Translations under genes and position numbers: made by a program
NCBI GenBank assembly: GCA_029379385.1
Contig: CM055607.1
Location: forward strand, 16,306,001-16,370,000
DNA: 64,000 bases
Direction: 5' to 3'
Origin: Quillaja saponaria
Taxonomy: Eukaryota; Streptophyta; Magnoliopsida; Fabales; Quillajaceae
The notes under the pieces: model-generated
The model's input: the letters and a program-made list of their open reading frames with translations, nothing else
Databases searched by the model: none
Told to the model about the DNA's origin: nothing
Part shown: one piece after another, positions 34,401 through 51,300 of the stretch
Layout of the letters: the number at the start of each line of letters is the position of its first letter
Numbering within the stretch: the first letter of the stretch is position 1

Positions 34401-35500
34401 TAGGAAAGTCTGAACCGTTTCATCCTAGCTAATTAGACCAAAAGACTGGATGACATTGGGATACCAACCAGGTGAATTGGGTGAATTGACTGACTTGTCT
34501 TTATTTCTTTTTCCTTAATTCAGTTTTTGAGAAATATATTCTATTGATCTCCTGTCGAGCAACAGGGATGATAACTAAGAATCCGAGGTCCTTTTTATAT
34601 AAGTTATCTCAGCATGGTCTAAGTGCACCAATTTATCGATCTCTTGTTGTATGATATATAGACTTAGTCAACCTCTTTCGACAAAATGAAGAAAAATAAT
34701 TTTACATTTATATACTAAAATAATGGCAATCTCACATTTCTCTTTTTTATATAGATGATTTAAGTTATTACCACTAATTTGCAAATTTTATGATTTTCTC
34801 TTTTATGTATATAATTTATGTTAGGCTTTAATTACTGTTTTAATTCTTCAAATTTGTCCTCAGTTTTTAATTTGATCTTCTATGATGACTAGTTTTGTAA
34901 GCATGAATAATTTTTACGGAATTGAAATTTGAAAATGAATATGAATAGAATGTAAGTGAAATTGAATGATTATTTCATTTTATTATTTGATAGCCGTTAG
35001 TGAGGAATAATCATTCCATTTTATATAATTATTTTCTATGTAATTTTTAGATAAATAATATAAAAATATGTTAAAATGATAAAAATATCCCTCAACAGAT
35101 AAAGTAATAAAAATAAAATATAATTGATAAAACATATATATATATATATATTTCTTAATATTTGTTCCCAATTTCATTATCTATAATTCAGAATTTTTCA
35201 TTCAAGTTACATTTCTCATGCTATATATAAATAAGATAATTATACATAATAATGATAAAATGACTAAAAAAAAATTTAATATATAAAACAATATATGTAC
35301 GTTATGATCTTTAGGTTAAGTGTGGTTATTTCATTAATTTGTAATAAGTAAACTGATTAAAACTTTTGAATCTTGAAGGATAAAATTGACTAATCAAAAT
35401 TCTTGGAAGATCAAATTGAAAACTGATAGTCTTGAAAGACCAAAACAATATATAGTCTTTTATGTTATTATCTCTAATTTGAAAATTCTATGATTTTCTT
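31431..35500. other. Gene-free AT-rich intergenic region
   Basis: Long A/T runs and no coding frame that resembles a protein. A G-box core (acacgtggc) is at 33773-33782, near a small GC-richer island (33600-33800, 33960-34080). A run of about 23 A is at 34348-34370 and a TA microsatellite at 35133-35152. No gene could be supported. Confidence 0.6.
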
Positions 35501-35522
35501 TTCTTTATTAAAAAAAAAAAAA

Positions 35523-35670
35523 GTCAGCTAACAAGCCTGAAATAAAGTGAGGAACATCCTCAATCCAAGTTTGAAAAGAATTCATAGTTTGAGCATTACG
35601 AGCTAGCTGATCATGTGCTACTCTATTACCTTCTCGTGGTGTGAAATGCAAAGTGCATTGTTGGAATCTC
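35523..35670 (-). pseudogene. LINE RNase H C-terminal scrap
   Basis: On the minus strand this reads HTTREGNRVAHDQLARNA and then WIEDVPHFISGLLAD. This matches the last part of the RNase H domain of plant LINEs, including the usual Asp context (here NRVAHD). It is truncated on both sides and followed by an oligo-T run on the minus strand. No partner fragment was found. Confidence 0.7.
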
Positions 35671-36598
35671 TACTGGTTTTAATGTCCGCAATGTTAGAAA
35701 TCTTTAGTAGTTATTAAAATAATTTGATTTAATTAAAAAGTTATTATTTTTTGTTTAAATGAAAAGACATTTTTTTATAAAATAATTTTTAGATAAATAG
35801 TTATTAAAATATTAGAAAGAGGGAAATTTGGTTATTTTGACTTGGTGTTAGTTTGATTTTGTGTTTAAAACATACATTTGACATTTAGAGCCTCAAAATC
35901 ACTTTCAGCTTGTATAATAACATGTTTGGTTAAAATTAAAAATCATTTTTGGTCAAATGCTCAATATAATTTTAGTCTATTTTTCAGAAGCTACTCATGT
36001 ACAACTTTTTCAGAACACACTTACAGCAAACTACAAGACACAATTTTTATATTATTTGTTGACAAAAATGTCCTAATTTGTTTTTAATTTTCTTATGATT
36101 CAAAATCACTTTTTTTATATAACTAACCAAACACAATACAGATTATGCTAAAATTAATTTTTACATAATCTCTACTAGCAAAATCAATTATCTAAAACAC
36201 TAATTTTCGAATGCCAAACTAAACTGGCCTAATCAAAAAGTTATTACTTTTTACTTAAATGAAAAGATATTTTTTTTGTATATTAACTTATTTATGAGCA
36301 GAAATGTCATTATATAGAAAGTCTATAAAAATAATATGATTAAGCCACAGTTTTATATCCCTTCTTCTCCCTTTCTTTCTCTCTTTCAAGTTATAATTTT
36401 TGTTGATATCTAATAGTAACTTTAGATATAAAAGAATATGTTTTATATTGGGAGGCTTATTTGGTGTAATTTGTTGCAAGTAGGGTGTAAATGTAATCTT
36501 AAGAAAAGAGAATTTCAAACTTGATTTAGACATTTCAAATGAGTTTATTGTTTCTGTAAATTTTAGACAATAATCTTGAGACTATATTTTGTGTAACA

Positions 36599-39500
36599 AT
36601 GGAAGACAAAAGTCCAAAAATGCTTGTTGTAATTAATGTTGTCAAACATGACAAGTTTGGTGTTTCTCACTTCAAACGTTGGAGGAGCAAGATGTTATTT
36701 TTCTTAATAACCTTGAAGATTGCTTATGTGTTGAATGAAGAAAATCTCCAACTATTTCAAAGGAAGACAATCTAGATGAATAAGCAACAGAGTATGAAAA
36801 ACAAAAAATTCTGAAGTGGAATCAAGATGACTTCATGTGTAAGGGATAAATTCTTACCGGTTTGTCTAAGTCACTTTCTGACATTTATGACTCCAAGTTT
36901 GTTGCGAAAACTACTAAGAAATTATGAAAAGACTTGGATCACGAGTATTAAGTTGAATATGCTGGTAATAAGAAATTTTTGGTTAATAAACTTTTTTATT
37001 AAAATGATTAATGAAAAATTTATTTTTTCTCAAGTTCATGAGTTACAAATTCTCTTGAATTCTATAATTTCTGAGGATTATTCTCTTGATGAATCATTCC
37101 AATCTTTTACCATAATTTTAAAATTATCTTTGGCTTGGAAATATTTTCGTAAAGAGTTAAAGTAGAAGAAATATATTATGACTATGCAAGATCTAACCAA
37201 ATATAATTAAGTTGAAGAGAATTCTTAAAAATTAGATGACAAGTCTCAAAAGGCTTTAGCCATAGAAAGTACATCTACTTCACATGGCAAGAAAAGAATT
37301 CATATAAAAAGAAGAAAAACAGTGAGTGTTAGGAAACCTGGACACTTTAAGAAACAGTACCAAGTTTATCTAAATCAGAAAAAGGACCAAGCCAACATGA
37401 TAGTCAATGATGAATTCATTACTATGGTTTCTGAAATTAACTTGGTTGGAAAAGATGAAGAATGGTGGCTGGATTCTAATGCAACTAAGCATATTGCAAT
37501 ATAGAAGAATCCTTTCAAGAATTATAAGTCATTAGAGGATGGACAAAGTCTTTTTATGGTAAATGTTCCTATTGCAAAGGCCATAGAAAAAAGAACTATA
37601 ATCTTGAGTCTTTCTTTTGCTAGAAAGTTAATTTTAAATAAAGTTTTGCACGTTCCTGAGATTAAAAAAAATTAAAAAAAATTGATTTTTGTAAAACTAC
37701 TTAATAAGTATGGTTTTAAGATTCTAATTGAATCAGATTGTGGGGTGGGAAATATGTTGGAAAAGAATATGTAACCAATAGGATATAGAAGATTAATATT
37801 AATAATAAATTTATAAGTTTTACTTCTTTTTCCTTGCCTTATTCTTCTACTTCTTCTTCTTTTTATTTATGGCATGCCCATTTGAGTCATGTGAACTATA
37901 ATAGTATTAGAAGTACGAATAAATTAAAAGTAATTTTTGTTGAGTTATCCAATGACTTAGAAAAATGTGAAACTTGCGTCAAATCTAAAATAGATAGGAA
38001 GTCTTTTAAAAAAAGTAGAAAGAAGAACACAACTTTTAGATTTAATATATTTTGACATATGTGAGTTAGAAGGTATTGTAACTAGAGATAGTAAAAGGTA
38101 TTTCATAAAATTTATAAATGACTGTTCTAGGTATGCTTATGTATATTTTGTTAGTAGTATACCTTACAAGCCAATGATATTAGATATCTATAGTATATTA
38201 CTTATAAATATAGTTTTATTCAGCTATTAATAAAATGAGTATATTTCATTATTATTTATCATGTACTTTAATTGCTTGTTAATTTTTTAGTATGAACATG
38301 ATAAATCCCATAGAATATAAGCATTGGAAATAAGAACCATGATGTGATCATGCTTATGAGATATATTTTCTTAAGCTTTGTTCTTAAATATTCCTAATCA
38401 TAGGATCATTAATAATAGGAATTAATGATCCGGATAAATTAGTACATGTTATATTAGCTCAAATGTTGAGGGTCATTGATCTCATGATCACTTGTGTAGT
38501 TAACACTGTAATAAACATGTAGGTACTTGTTAGAGAACAAGTTCACTGAATTGACTTAATCATAGAATACTCATATGGACTTTTACATAGTTGTTAATAA
38601 GTGTTTTTCGTTGTATTGGTGTAAATGATCTTCAGACCTGAGGCATCATAGATACCTTGTATATAGGTTATCATTGATACTATCTAAGTATAATTCACCA
38701 TGGGTTATACATGGATAAATGTTGGGTATGACTATCTATGTATGGAAGTATATGAGTGCAAATAAGGGATCTATCACTCTCAGTAAAGACAGAGAATGTT
38801 CTGTGTTATCTAATTAAGACATAACTCCGAAAGTCATTGGCTAGGGTGGTGTGAAATTATATTAGATAATCTAGGTTTCACAACATAAGTTGTGACTTAT
38901 ACATCAGATTAAACAATTTAGGGTTTGACATTAATCCATACTTTAAGTTTAATCAAGAACATTGAATGATGGAAAGATTGAATTGCATAGTAGCTAACAA
39001 TAGAAAGGTTCACAAATATATTTATCTTATATGGGTAATCATCATATGTTGCTAGACATCAATTTTGACTTGTAGGTAACCAGAGAATAAATTTAATAAT
39101 TAATTCTCATTAATGGGTATATCAAAAGTTAGTTTTAATTTAAATTAATTAGATGTAGAATTAATTGAAAAATACATTAAGTTAATGTGGCCTACTTCCA
39201 GTTTAATATGAACCTAAAGGGTCACACATAAAAAGATGTAATTTGATTAAGAGAAGTTTTGGGCTTTCATGTAATTACAGAAAAATTATATTTGAAATTT
39301 AAAATAGGATTAACTTTATTAGGATTTTCCTATTTTATCTAAAAGTCTAACATATAAGATTTGATCTTATCATCTACAGTTTAGTTATATCATACTTAAA
39401 TGAGGTTAGACCTCATATGTGTTGGACGTAACTTTTATTCAAATATCACAGAAAGCCAAAGTTCTTGGCAGAGAATTTTTGGCAAACTGAGTGTTTGTGA

Positions 39501-40210
39501 GACGTAAGAAAGTCTTATCACTTGTGTTAGCACACAAGGAGATTTTTGGTAGCCAACACAGAGCTCTTGATCAAGTCATTCGGTGTGGATATACTTAGAA
39601 GTTGTACACTCTGTATAACTTGTGGATCAAAAGTTAAGATCATCCTAATCACTTCAAGAAGCAATATTCTATTTATAAGATTAATAGAAAATACATTAGT
39701 TCATAAACAATAAAGATTATCCTAATGATTTGGTTATGCCAAAAAATTTAAATTTTCGTTTTGCTCGGTATAATCAATTTCCTTACATATTTGCTAAGGA
39801 CAAAGGATGAGACTTTTTATAAATTTAAAATTTACAAAGCCGAGATAGAAAATCAATTAGAAAGAAAGTTTAAAATTGATCTGATAGGGTTGGTGAATAT
39901 ATTTCTTTAAGTGATTTATGTGAAGAGAATGTAATAATCCATCAAGTCACTCAATCTTATAGTCCTCAAAAAAATGATGTTGCATAAAGAAAAATAGGAC
40001 CTTAGTAAATAAGATAAGCACTTGGTTACTAACTTCAGAATTACATAAGAATTTGTTGGGGAAGCATGCATGACTTCTTGTGACATATTTAACCGTATAC
40101 CCCATAAGAAAACTAATGTTTCTCCTTATGAATTATGGAAGAAGAGAAAATCTTTTCTTGGCCATTTAAAAGTTTGGGGATGCAAAGTGTTAAGTTTGGA
40201 TCTAACCAGA
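36599..40210 (+). mobile_element. Decayed Ty1-copia element, internal region only
   Basis: The gag-like part begins near 36599 (VVKHDKFGVSHFKRW) and continues through 37165 (SEDYSLDESFQSF, LAWKYFRKELK). A zinc-knuckle remnant (KPGHFKKQ) and protease-like EWWLDSNATKHI follow at 37340-37500, then pre-integrase HLSHVNYNSI and CETCVKSKI (37860-38010). The integrase core starts at about 38100, is interrupted at 38149, resumes at 39793 and ends with NVSPYELWKKRKSFLGHLKVWGCK (40105-40185). Many stops and frameshifts; no LTR pair recognised. Reverse transcriptase and RNase H are absent. Confidence 0.88.
38149..39787. mobile_element. Solo LTR, 1,639 bp, inserted in copia integrase
   Basis: It starts TGTTAGTAGTATACC and ends TTTCCTTACA (TG...CA ends) and is flanked by TATTT at 38144-38148 and 39788-39792. 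Nothing inside resembles retroelement protein and no second LTR is present. The length suits a large-LTR family (Sire- or gypsy-type). The integrase reading frame on either side becomes continuous when the insert and one TATTT copy are subtracted. Confidence 0.88.
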
Positions 40211-40715
40211 TTAAGGTATCCTCCACGTGGCTTACCTATAAAGGGAGCAGTCTTTTTTACTTATAAAAAATTTGAGTCAAAGTCAGTATGATCAGAAAAT
40301 ATAAGCTGAAAAGCTATAAAGAGTATGAGTTGTAGAGAACAACATTTTTGTTTTGGGGTTTAAGCCTTTTATATAGGAGTTATGTCGGAGTATTAAACAC
40401 AGTAGTAATAATATCCGTTACAAGAATAATGATGTTTGTTATAATAATAATAGACGATAATAGTGTAATAACTTATATAAGGAACCATCCTTTTATTGAA
40501 GAAAAGAATAAGGAAGAAGGCTTTAAACTTTTGTAACTACAACTCAAGCAAGAGCTTAGCAAAAGAAGAACAAAGTTCTAATTCTTACAAACCCTTGGGT
40601 GGCTCTGAAATTTTTCACACATATAAGAATGGTTATAAATTGATTAACTAATGGTTATGTTACTCTCCTTATATAGGAAGAGTCATAACGGTCATCAAAA
40701 ACTATATTCCAACAG

Positions 40716-40780
40716 ACATATTACAATGGCTATATTTCAATGGCTATATTACAATTGTTATATTCTAATGGCTATATTGG
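40716..40780 (+). repeat. 14-bp minisatellite, about five units
   Basis: Units of the type acaatggctatatt / tcaatggctatatt / acaattgttatatt / ctaatggctatatt follow each other with little spacing. Confidence 0.85.
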
Positions 40781-41680
40781 AAATAAGTTTGTAACATCTA
40801 AATTAATTTTTCAACAATGCCTCATATGTTACAAACTTTTATTGGAATAAGAAATTATGAGAAAATTATGCATAAGCATAGTACCTGCTAGTTTGAACTA
40901 CACTTTAGGCTAAACAAGTGAGAATCCAAGAGAATAAGGTAGAGTTAAACTCTTTAAACTTGTTCATGTTGAGTGGATAAACTCAACTTATCAACCACAT
41001 AATAATCTCTGAACTGTGGCTATTCTAAGCGTTTTGCTGTATTTAAACGCTCTTCGCCTAGACCTGTATATCATAAGTGCTCTATAGTTCATTCCCAAAA
41101 CTCATAGGATATAACCTGCTATCCTACACTCACTTAGGTAGACTTTCATCAAGAGTATGTTACAGATCATACCCCATCCCCATAATTTAGGGCTAAAGCT
41201 CATCCTTACATAATCACAGCAGTTGCAATGTCTAATACCATTGGGAGGGATTCCTCACTTTTATCATCAAATATGATTAAGCAGATAAAAATATATACTT
41301 AATTGATAATGCCACCATGCGAGAACATATGATTTCATTTGACTACATTGAACCTCTTTAAGGCGTCACTTAGTATTGAGGTTGGGTATCAATCACATGC
41401 CTCATAAAATAAATATCAATCTCATCCCCCTCGATGTTCGACTTACTAGCCTCAACGCTAGTGGCTTGATCAGAGAATTAACCAGTTTTTTCTTGATCAT
41501 ATCAAATCCATGGATATACAATTTCATTCATTAACTACTTTACAAATTTTGTTTCTTAATCTTATGTGTCAAATTTTTCCATTGTGTATTTTATTCTTTA
41601 CTGGAGTTATGGCAGCCTGGTAATCACATTTCAAAAATACAGTTGAAACTATTTTTCACTATAATGAATTATCTCATCTC

Positions 41681-41830
41681 AGCACTAATATACCTCATTG
41701 TATATTAGGAGTGCATTTTCATTTTAATTATTTTAGCATCATTATACCTTATTATATAATAGGAATGTCTAATCACTCAACTCTGGCATCATTATACCTT
41801 ATCGTATAATAGGAATGTATTTTCTTAATA
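41681..41830. repeat. Triplicated palindromic repeat
   Basis: Three copies begin at 41681, 41735 and 41785. Each holds an imperfect palindrome of the form tataccttattatataatagg followed by aatgt or gtgca. The copies are about 50-54 bp apart, so three hairpins in series are possible. Confidence 0.8.
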
Positions 41831-44769
41831 TATATTCTTTTTTCACATTTTTAATGACACATGTTATTGATAATAATTATATCATATTTATTCTCCAGAT
41901 GCAACTAACATATTTAAACATAACCAAAAGAAAAGTATAAAAGTAAAACATAACGCCTTTTTCTTTTGGTTCTCAACATAATTTATTTTCTCATTAAAAA
42001 TATTTATACCTTTAATCAACAATCTTTTTTTTCTTCAAGAATATCTCATTCTGGCGAGTACCATTTATTTTAATATTGTAAATACCATTAAGGTATTTTT
42101 CATCACATAGCACATATAAAAAAGATCATAAATTATTTTTCTCTGTCTTTTAACAAAATTACTTCTCTATGGAAAACACAAATTATTATTCATCAAATCA
42201 TAGTGAAGATGCTAATAAGCGTCACAAATAATAAAACATTTATACATTTTATTGTCAATTCTATTGACATATAATTTATTTTCATATAATATTTTGCATT
42301 GCAAAAACACATTTTTTTAAGTACTACTAAAATAGTTTATGTAATCTCACTAATAATGATCATTCATGCATTACTATCAATTTTCGTGATTTAATAAATC
42401 TCTATATAAATCAATAATAATTTCACAAGAATTGAGTTAATATCCATCATGGAAAAAAATAACAGACACAATTTCATTCTAGATTTTTTTCTTTTGGAAA
42501 TTACAATTTTCACTATGTTGCTCCTCATGTGGCAAACATAATTATCATTATATTTTCCATCTACTTTCATCAACATCTTATAGAAAGAGATTCTCAAATT
42601 TTGACTTCAATAAAAAATAATAATATAAAAATATTGATTCGCACCAAATCTATATTATACATAAAAGTGACTTGATGGCATAAATTTTTTATTTTCTACA
42701 ATATCCTAGCTTTTACTATTACATATTTATCTTTTAGTTATAGAAATATTATGCTTAAAATAGACTATTAATTTAATTTTTTCTTAATTCTTCTAATTTT
42801 AAATACTAACATGATTATAACTCTTTTTTTATTATTAATTTTTATCCTAATTCTTCTCAAAGAAATTAAAGTATAGTTTTTATTCTATTATAATATTATT
42901 TTTTTAATTTTTCTTCTATCTTAAGAATTGGAAGAAAAAAATTTATAAATTTATATTATGTATTTCATTTTTAATAATATTTACATATTTGTCTAATTAC
43001 ATTAACAATAGTAACATTTAGTTATTATTTCATAGTATTAAAATATTATGTTGCAAGATCTATTACTAATTATTTTTTTAACTTTTCCTATTTTAATACT
43101 AATATGATTGTAATTTTACTATTAATACAATTTTCTAATTATTCTAAATTTCATGAGTTAATTTTTTTTTAAAAAAACTATGTATCAAAAAATATTAATA
43201 TTTTTTTTAATTATTACCATTTTATTTTTTTAATTATTCTTCTATGTTAAAAATTAAAAGAAAAATTTATAAATTTATATTATAAATTTATTTTTTAATT
43301 AGATTTTATGTATATGTTTAATTACGTTAACATAGAATATATTTTTATTAAATATAAATTTTTAAATGTAAATCAATTTTAATTAATATCATAAATACAT
43401 GTGCCACACAAGTAATTAATAATAGTATCGGGCATAAGATAAAATCCAAATTGCCAACCATAAATTTTATTCTTTTTTCATTGGGGTCTAGAACTACAAA
43501 GCAGGTGAGCTACGTCTCCTTTAAAGTTTTGATTATTTGTTTTATTAAACGTCAACGTTATACGTTTAAAAGTGTCTGGTGCGTGGTGCCTATACTCTAC
43601 TTCACGAATCAAGACTTCTTTTCGGCGTTATGCTGAGAAGTGAGTGTTCAACTGGAAGCTACAAAACTACGATATCTTGGCAATAAAAAAAAGGTGAAAA
43701 TTTCAACCAGATAATAAATGATTCTATCAACATAATTAAAGATTGATGATGATATTTTAATTTAACTTGTTAAGATAAAAGTATTGAAATTTTATATTCT
43801 AGATTCGAGTTCTCATAAAATGAGAGTGTAAGTTTGTTGATCGCAACTTGTAATTAATAATAAATTTATACTAATTTTCACAAAAAAGTCATATATATCT
43901 TCCAAAAGCCCCTTAAACTATATTTCTTGCGAGAGAGAATTAAGTAACTACATATCTTTTATTTTTACGTTAAAAAAAAATTGACATCCATCTATTAATA
44001 TCTATCAATTTGGTACATCTGCAACTAATAGACAAATATTAGTGATTTCTAATATTATTCTTGATAAGAGTGTTTTTAGACTATCAGAACACCTGTTGAT
44101 GTTACTTACACAATAGATTATCGTATACACATTCTAAATAAAAATCACCTTAATCCATATGATGTTTAAATTTTTTTACAAGTATTATTACACTTGTTAA
44201 AATACAAAGTTAATATTTAAAATTTAAAATATTATAAAAAGTAAAAAGTTATTCATCGAACGTCAATAAAATCATTATCAACTAATGTATCAAATAATAA
44301 AAAGCTTTCTAGATATATTAGTTTAACAAGTATTTGTAAGAGTTTTGGTTAGAAGAACTTATGATATTGGTATGCTATTCATTTTATCACTTCATAATTT
44401 AACTATCGTGACATTTATCTATTTTAATCACGTAACTGCATTCTAGAAGACTAAACCCTAATCAATGGAAAAATAACTTGGTAGCCCATGCATTCTACAC
44501 TTTTCCTCCATTCTCATAGTTAATCACTTAACTATAGTATTTGCCATTTGGGCGTGGAAATATGAATAAAGGCCGGTAGGTTGTCGTGGCGAGTGGAAAG
44601 TCAGTAGTGATTAACGGTCAATGATCCCGCCACGTAGATATTGATCCCTTCTTCACATTGCAAGAGCATTACTACAAAATGCAAAACCTCAAAATAAAAT
44701 AAAATAAAAAATAATAATAATAATTAAAAGAAAAAGAAAAAAGAAGAAGTAATCTTTCATCCAATAAGG

Positions 44770-44908
44770 AGACTGGTCGCTTTATAAGATCTGACCAATC
44801 ACTCTGTTGGTACCTCAGTCCTCATCATAATCTTTCTCAACAGCTCCTCTACAGATACAGTCATTTCCAGCAGAGAGGAAAAGCTCGATCAATTGCTACT
44901 GATCATCG
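44770..44908 (+). promoter_or_regulatory. MDAR core promoter and 5' leader
   Basis: A TATA-like tttataag at 44780 and CCAAT at 44799 lie about 110-130 bp upstream of the ATG at 44909. The leader is CT-rich (agctcctctac). These are consensus matches only. Confidence 0.4.
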
Positions 44909-48339
<3,431 letters not shown>

Positions 48340-51300
48340 TTTCCTAAATTGTTTCATACATAGATTATGCGAGATCATTGCCTTCACAGTATTAAACTTC
48401 TTTCATTTGGGAATACAAAGAACCATTAGAGAACTTTGTTTAATTGAATTATGAAATATGCTTTACTGAGTTTAGTTGTGTTCTTTGTTCGCCGTCCCAT
48501 GTTGATGATCATTTGAATAACTGTTTTTAATTGTCTGCTATGTCTTTCTTTGCCTTGGCATTGCGTTCTTATGCAACAGTGAAGGAATAAGATAAGAAGC
48601 CCCCTTTCATTTTCCCCATTTCTTGGTCTTGTTAGATATCACAAGCTGAACTAAAACAGACTGGAAAAACAAGCCCGGGAAAAGGCAGAATCAACAAATG
48701 CCATTAAAGTATTGTTATAATCTTTGATGAGCGAGTAAGCAATGAGAGGTAGATGCAAGATTTAGAGAGTGAACAAGGTTATGGATCCTTATTGGCTACA
48801 AAATAAGAAGCCATATTGAGTGAACAAAGTTATGGATCCTTCTTGGCGACAAAATATGAAGCCACATTTGCTTTAGTTGCTATTACTAGCAGATCTGTGC
48901 AGAGACACAGTTTTAGATGCAAACCATTCTCATATTGCTTGAAATAGCTTATACTCTTTCCTTGAAACTGTAGAGGTCTAAAATTCTATAAATCCTGTCC
49001 ATAAAATGTGTCAATGAATGGACAAGATTATGCCATTTCACCTTATTTTTGAAAACACATTAATATTCACCGTTTTAGTTTAAAAATTATTTAGGAAAAA
49101 AAGCTCTGCTTGGTAACTCCATCAGGCAATTAAAACTTGCACTCTGGGAATGTTTGGACTTCGCCACTTTTACCTCCAAGAACATGGGCAGCAACCATTC
49201 ACCGACAGTGTCAAGTTCTCCAAAACTTTTGAGAACTTCCCTCCATTGTTGGACCTTGTTTCGGGTTAAGCCATATTTTGTTCAAGCTATATTTATTTGT
49301 AGTAGCCAAATCATCTACCACATTTCAACAATCACAATGACTTAGACGCACTCTGCGTCTTTGTCTTGCTTATTCCTTAGCAAGATCAAAGAGTTTGAGA
49401 GGTAAAGAAGTGGCCGAGAGAAGCGAGAGAAGCGAGAGAATGAGAATGAATTGGAGAAAGACTCCTTCTGACATGATCTGATGGAGTAGTGAATTATGCT
49501 TTGCTATGGCTGGGGTCCATCATGTATTGTATTTGTGGAAAACACCCCTAAAAGAAAGCCACCTAGAAAATTTTAGAGACCCAAAAATATGGGCCCACTC
49601 GAAATGCTTGTTGTATTATCAGCCGACCGAACAAAGTGAAATTTCGGGCCGGGTCAATTTCAGTTGAAAGCCGTCGGTTGTGGGCCAATTATTCTGGTTT
49701 GCAGTTTTTAAGGAACTCTGGAGGTTCGAAATCTCTCTAAAATTGAAGTCCAAGACGTTTGAACAGTAATTCATCATAGGCTTTGATATATATATATATC
49801 TATCTTAAGACACAAGTTTAGGGAGTGTCATGGTCAATCATATATAATTCACTTAAATGTATTAATTTTATTTTCACATATAGCATCAAATCACCTTTTA
49901 CATTTATTTTGCATTGTATTCATATTGGACCTTCATCAAAATTTATTATAGATACAACTATACACCAAACTTTCACAATTTCAAAAAGAGACTTGTCTTT
50001 GATTGACATATATCTCAATATTCTATCTATTATTTTTACCATTGGATACAAAATTTTTACAATTTAAGGTTGCTAGAAATTCAAGATAATTACCAAAATT
50101 CAAGTTTCAAAACTTGAATATCCAGACAACATTCCTATTTACACGCCACAAGAAAACTACCCTCAACCCACTAATTGCAACCCACCCATTGCATATTTAT
50201 GAAACACGATCACAATGTTTATCACCAATCAACAATTCATATATGCCTACGAAACCCATTAGAATTGAGAAGCAACAATCTCAAGTTCTCAACATCAAAG
50301 AAGAACCATTATAGATTTTTCAGAAATAAAAGATACATGAAGTTATCTATCATTATCTCCAAAAAAGATCTCTACAATTGTAATTGAATTTGATCTAAGA
50401 AGAGTGTTTTGGTTATACCTATCTATGGTTCGAACAAGACAGGAAAGGAAATTTGGTTGCCGTTTCGAAAACCAACATTCTAAACCCCGATTACTGCCTT
50501 GACCAACAAAGCCAAGAACGGTGTCGAAAAAGCATTGGTTGCATCATCCCTCTCTTCAAATCAAAGCACCACTAACGACTACAACATCCGAAGCTGGAAT
50601 CGCTAATCACCACTATTGCAGCGAGTTGAGGCATTGTTTGTTTTCCTTTTTTAGAAAAAGAAAAATTAATTTTTTTAAATTTTATTTATATATAATTTTA
50701 CACATGCCGCATTGTTATTTTTTATTTGGCATAGTTATTTGTCAACTATGCCATATCATTTTTTCACTTCAACTTTTGTTAGTCACCTTATATACAATCC
50801 ATCAAGTTAATTTTGCTAGATTATAACAATAAAGCTTTAATTTAGTAATACTTTTTGAGAATATGTTATGTTTATAAAAAGTATAAGTCAAATTTTTTAT
50901 CTTTGATAAAAAAAAAAAAAAAAAACTTTAGCTTTTGATTCAAGAGATGCTTTCAAAATCTAGTTTCTACCATCAAATAATTTTAAAATTAATATAACAT
51001 AAATTTTTAATTAAAAAAAAAAACCATATCATTACTAAATCAAGTCTAATTTATAATTTCTACTTAAATTTTTTTGTTTAATTTTATCAAGCACACTACT
51101 GCTATGACTTTTTGAAAACAACTACAAGAATACAACACTTCTCAAAAAATTATAATAATATCAAATCAAGCCTAAGTATCAAATTCAACCAGTTTTATAG
51201 TTGAAAGAACCCAATTACAACAATTTAAAGTGTAGAAATAAAACTACTAAAATTAAGATATAAAAACCAAAAGTATAATTTAATATTTCAAAAATGTTTC

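Larger units (their letters stand above)
40211..44780. other. Unassigned AT-rich region with repeats
   Basis: From 40230 to 41560 the base composition is slightly higher in GC, with TATA-like boxes on both strands (about 40475 and 40668) that could belong to an unrecognised retroelement end. A 14-bp minisatellite (40716-40780) and a triplicated hairpin (41681-41830) lie here. From 41830 to 43440 it is almost pure AT with no gene. The MDAR promoter begins near 44500. Confidence 0.55.

Noticed and set aside
35820..36240. Possible MITE ending in a ggccagtttagtttggc-like motif
   Set aside because: No inverted partner end or target duplication could be found by eye.
40230..41560. Possible pararetrovirus promoter or gypsy LTR
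   Set aside because: Two TATA-like boxes exist, but no terminal motifs, target duplication or protein remains were found.
49140..49450. Possible exon of an unknown gene in a GC-richer patch
   Set aside because: No frame on either strand gave a recognisable protein or clear splice signals.
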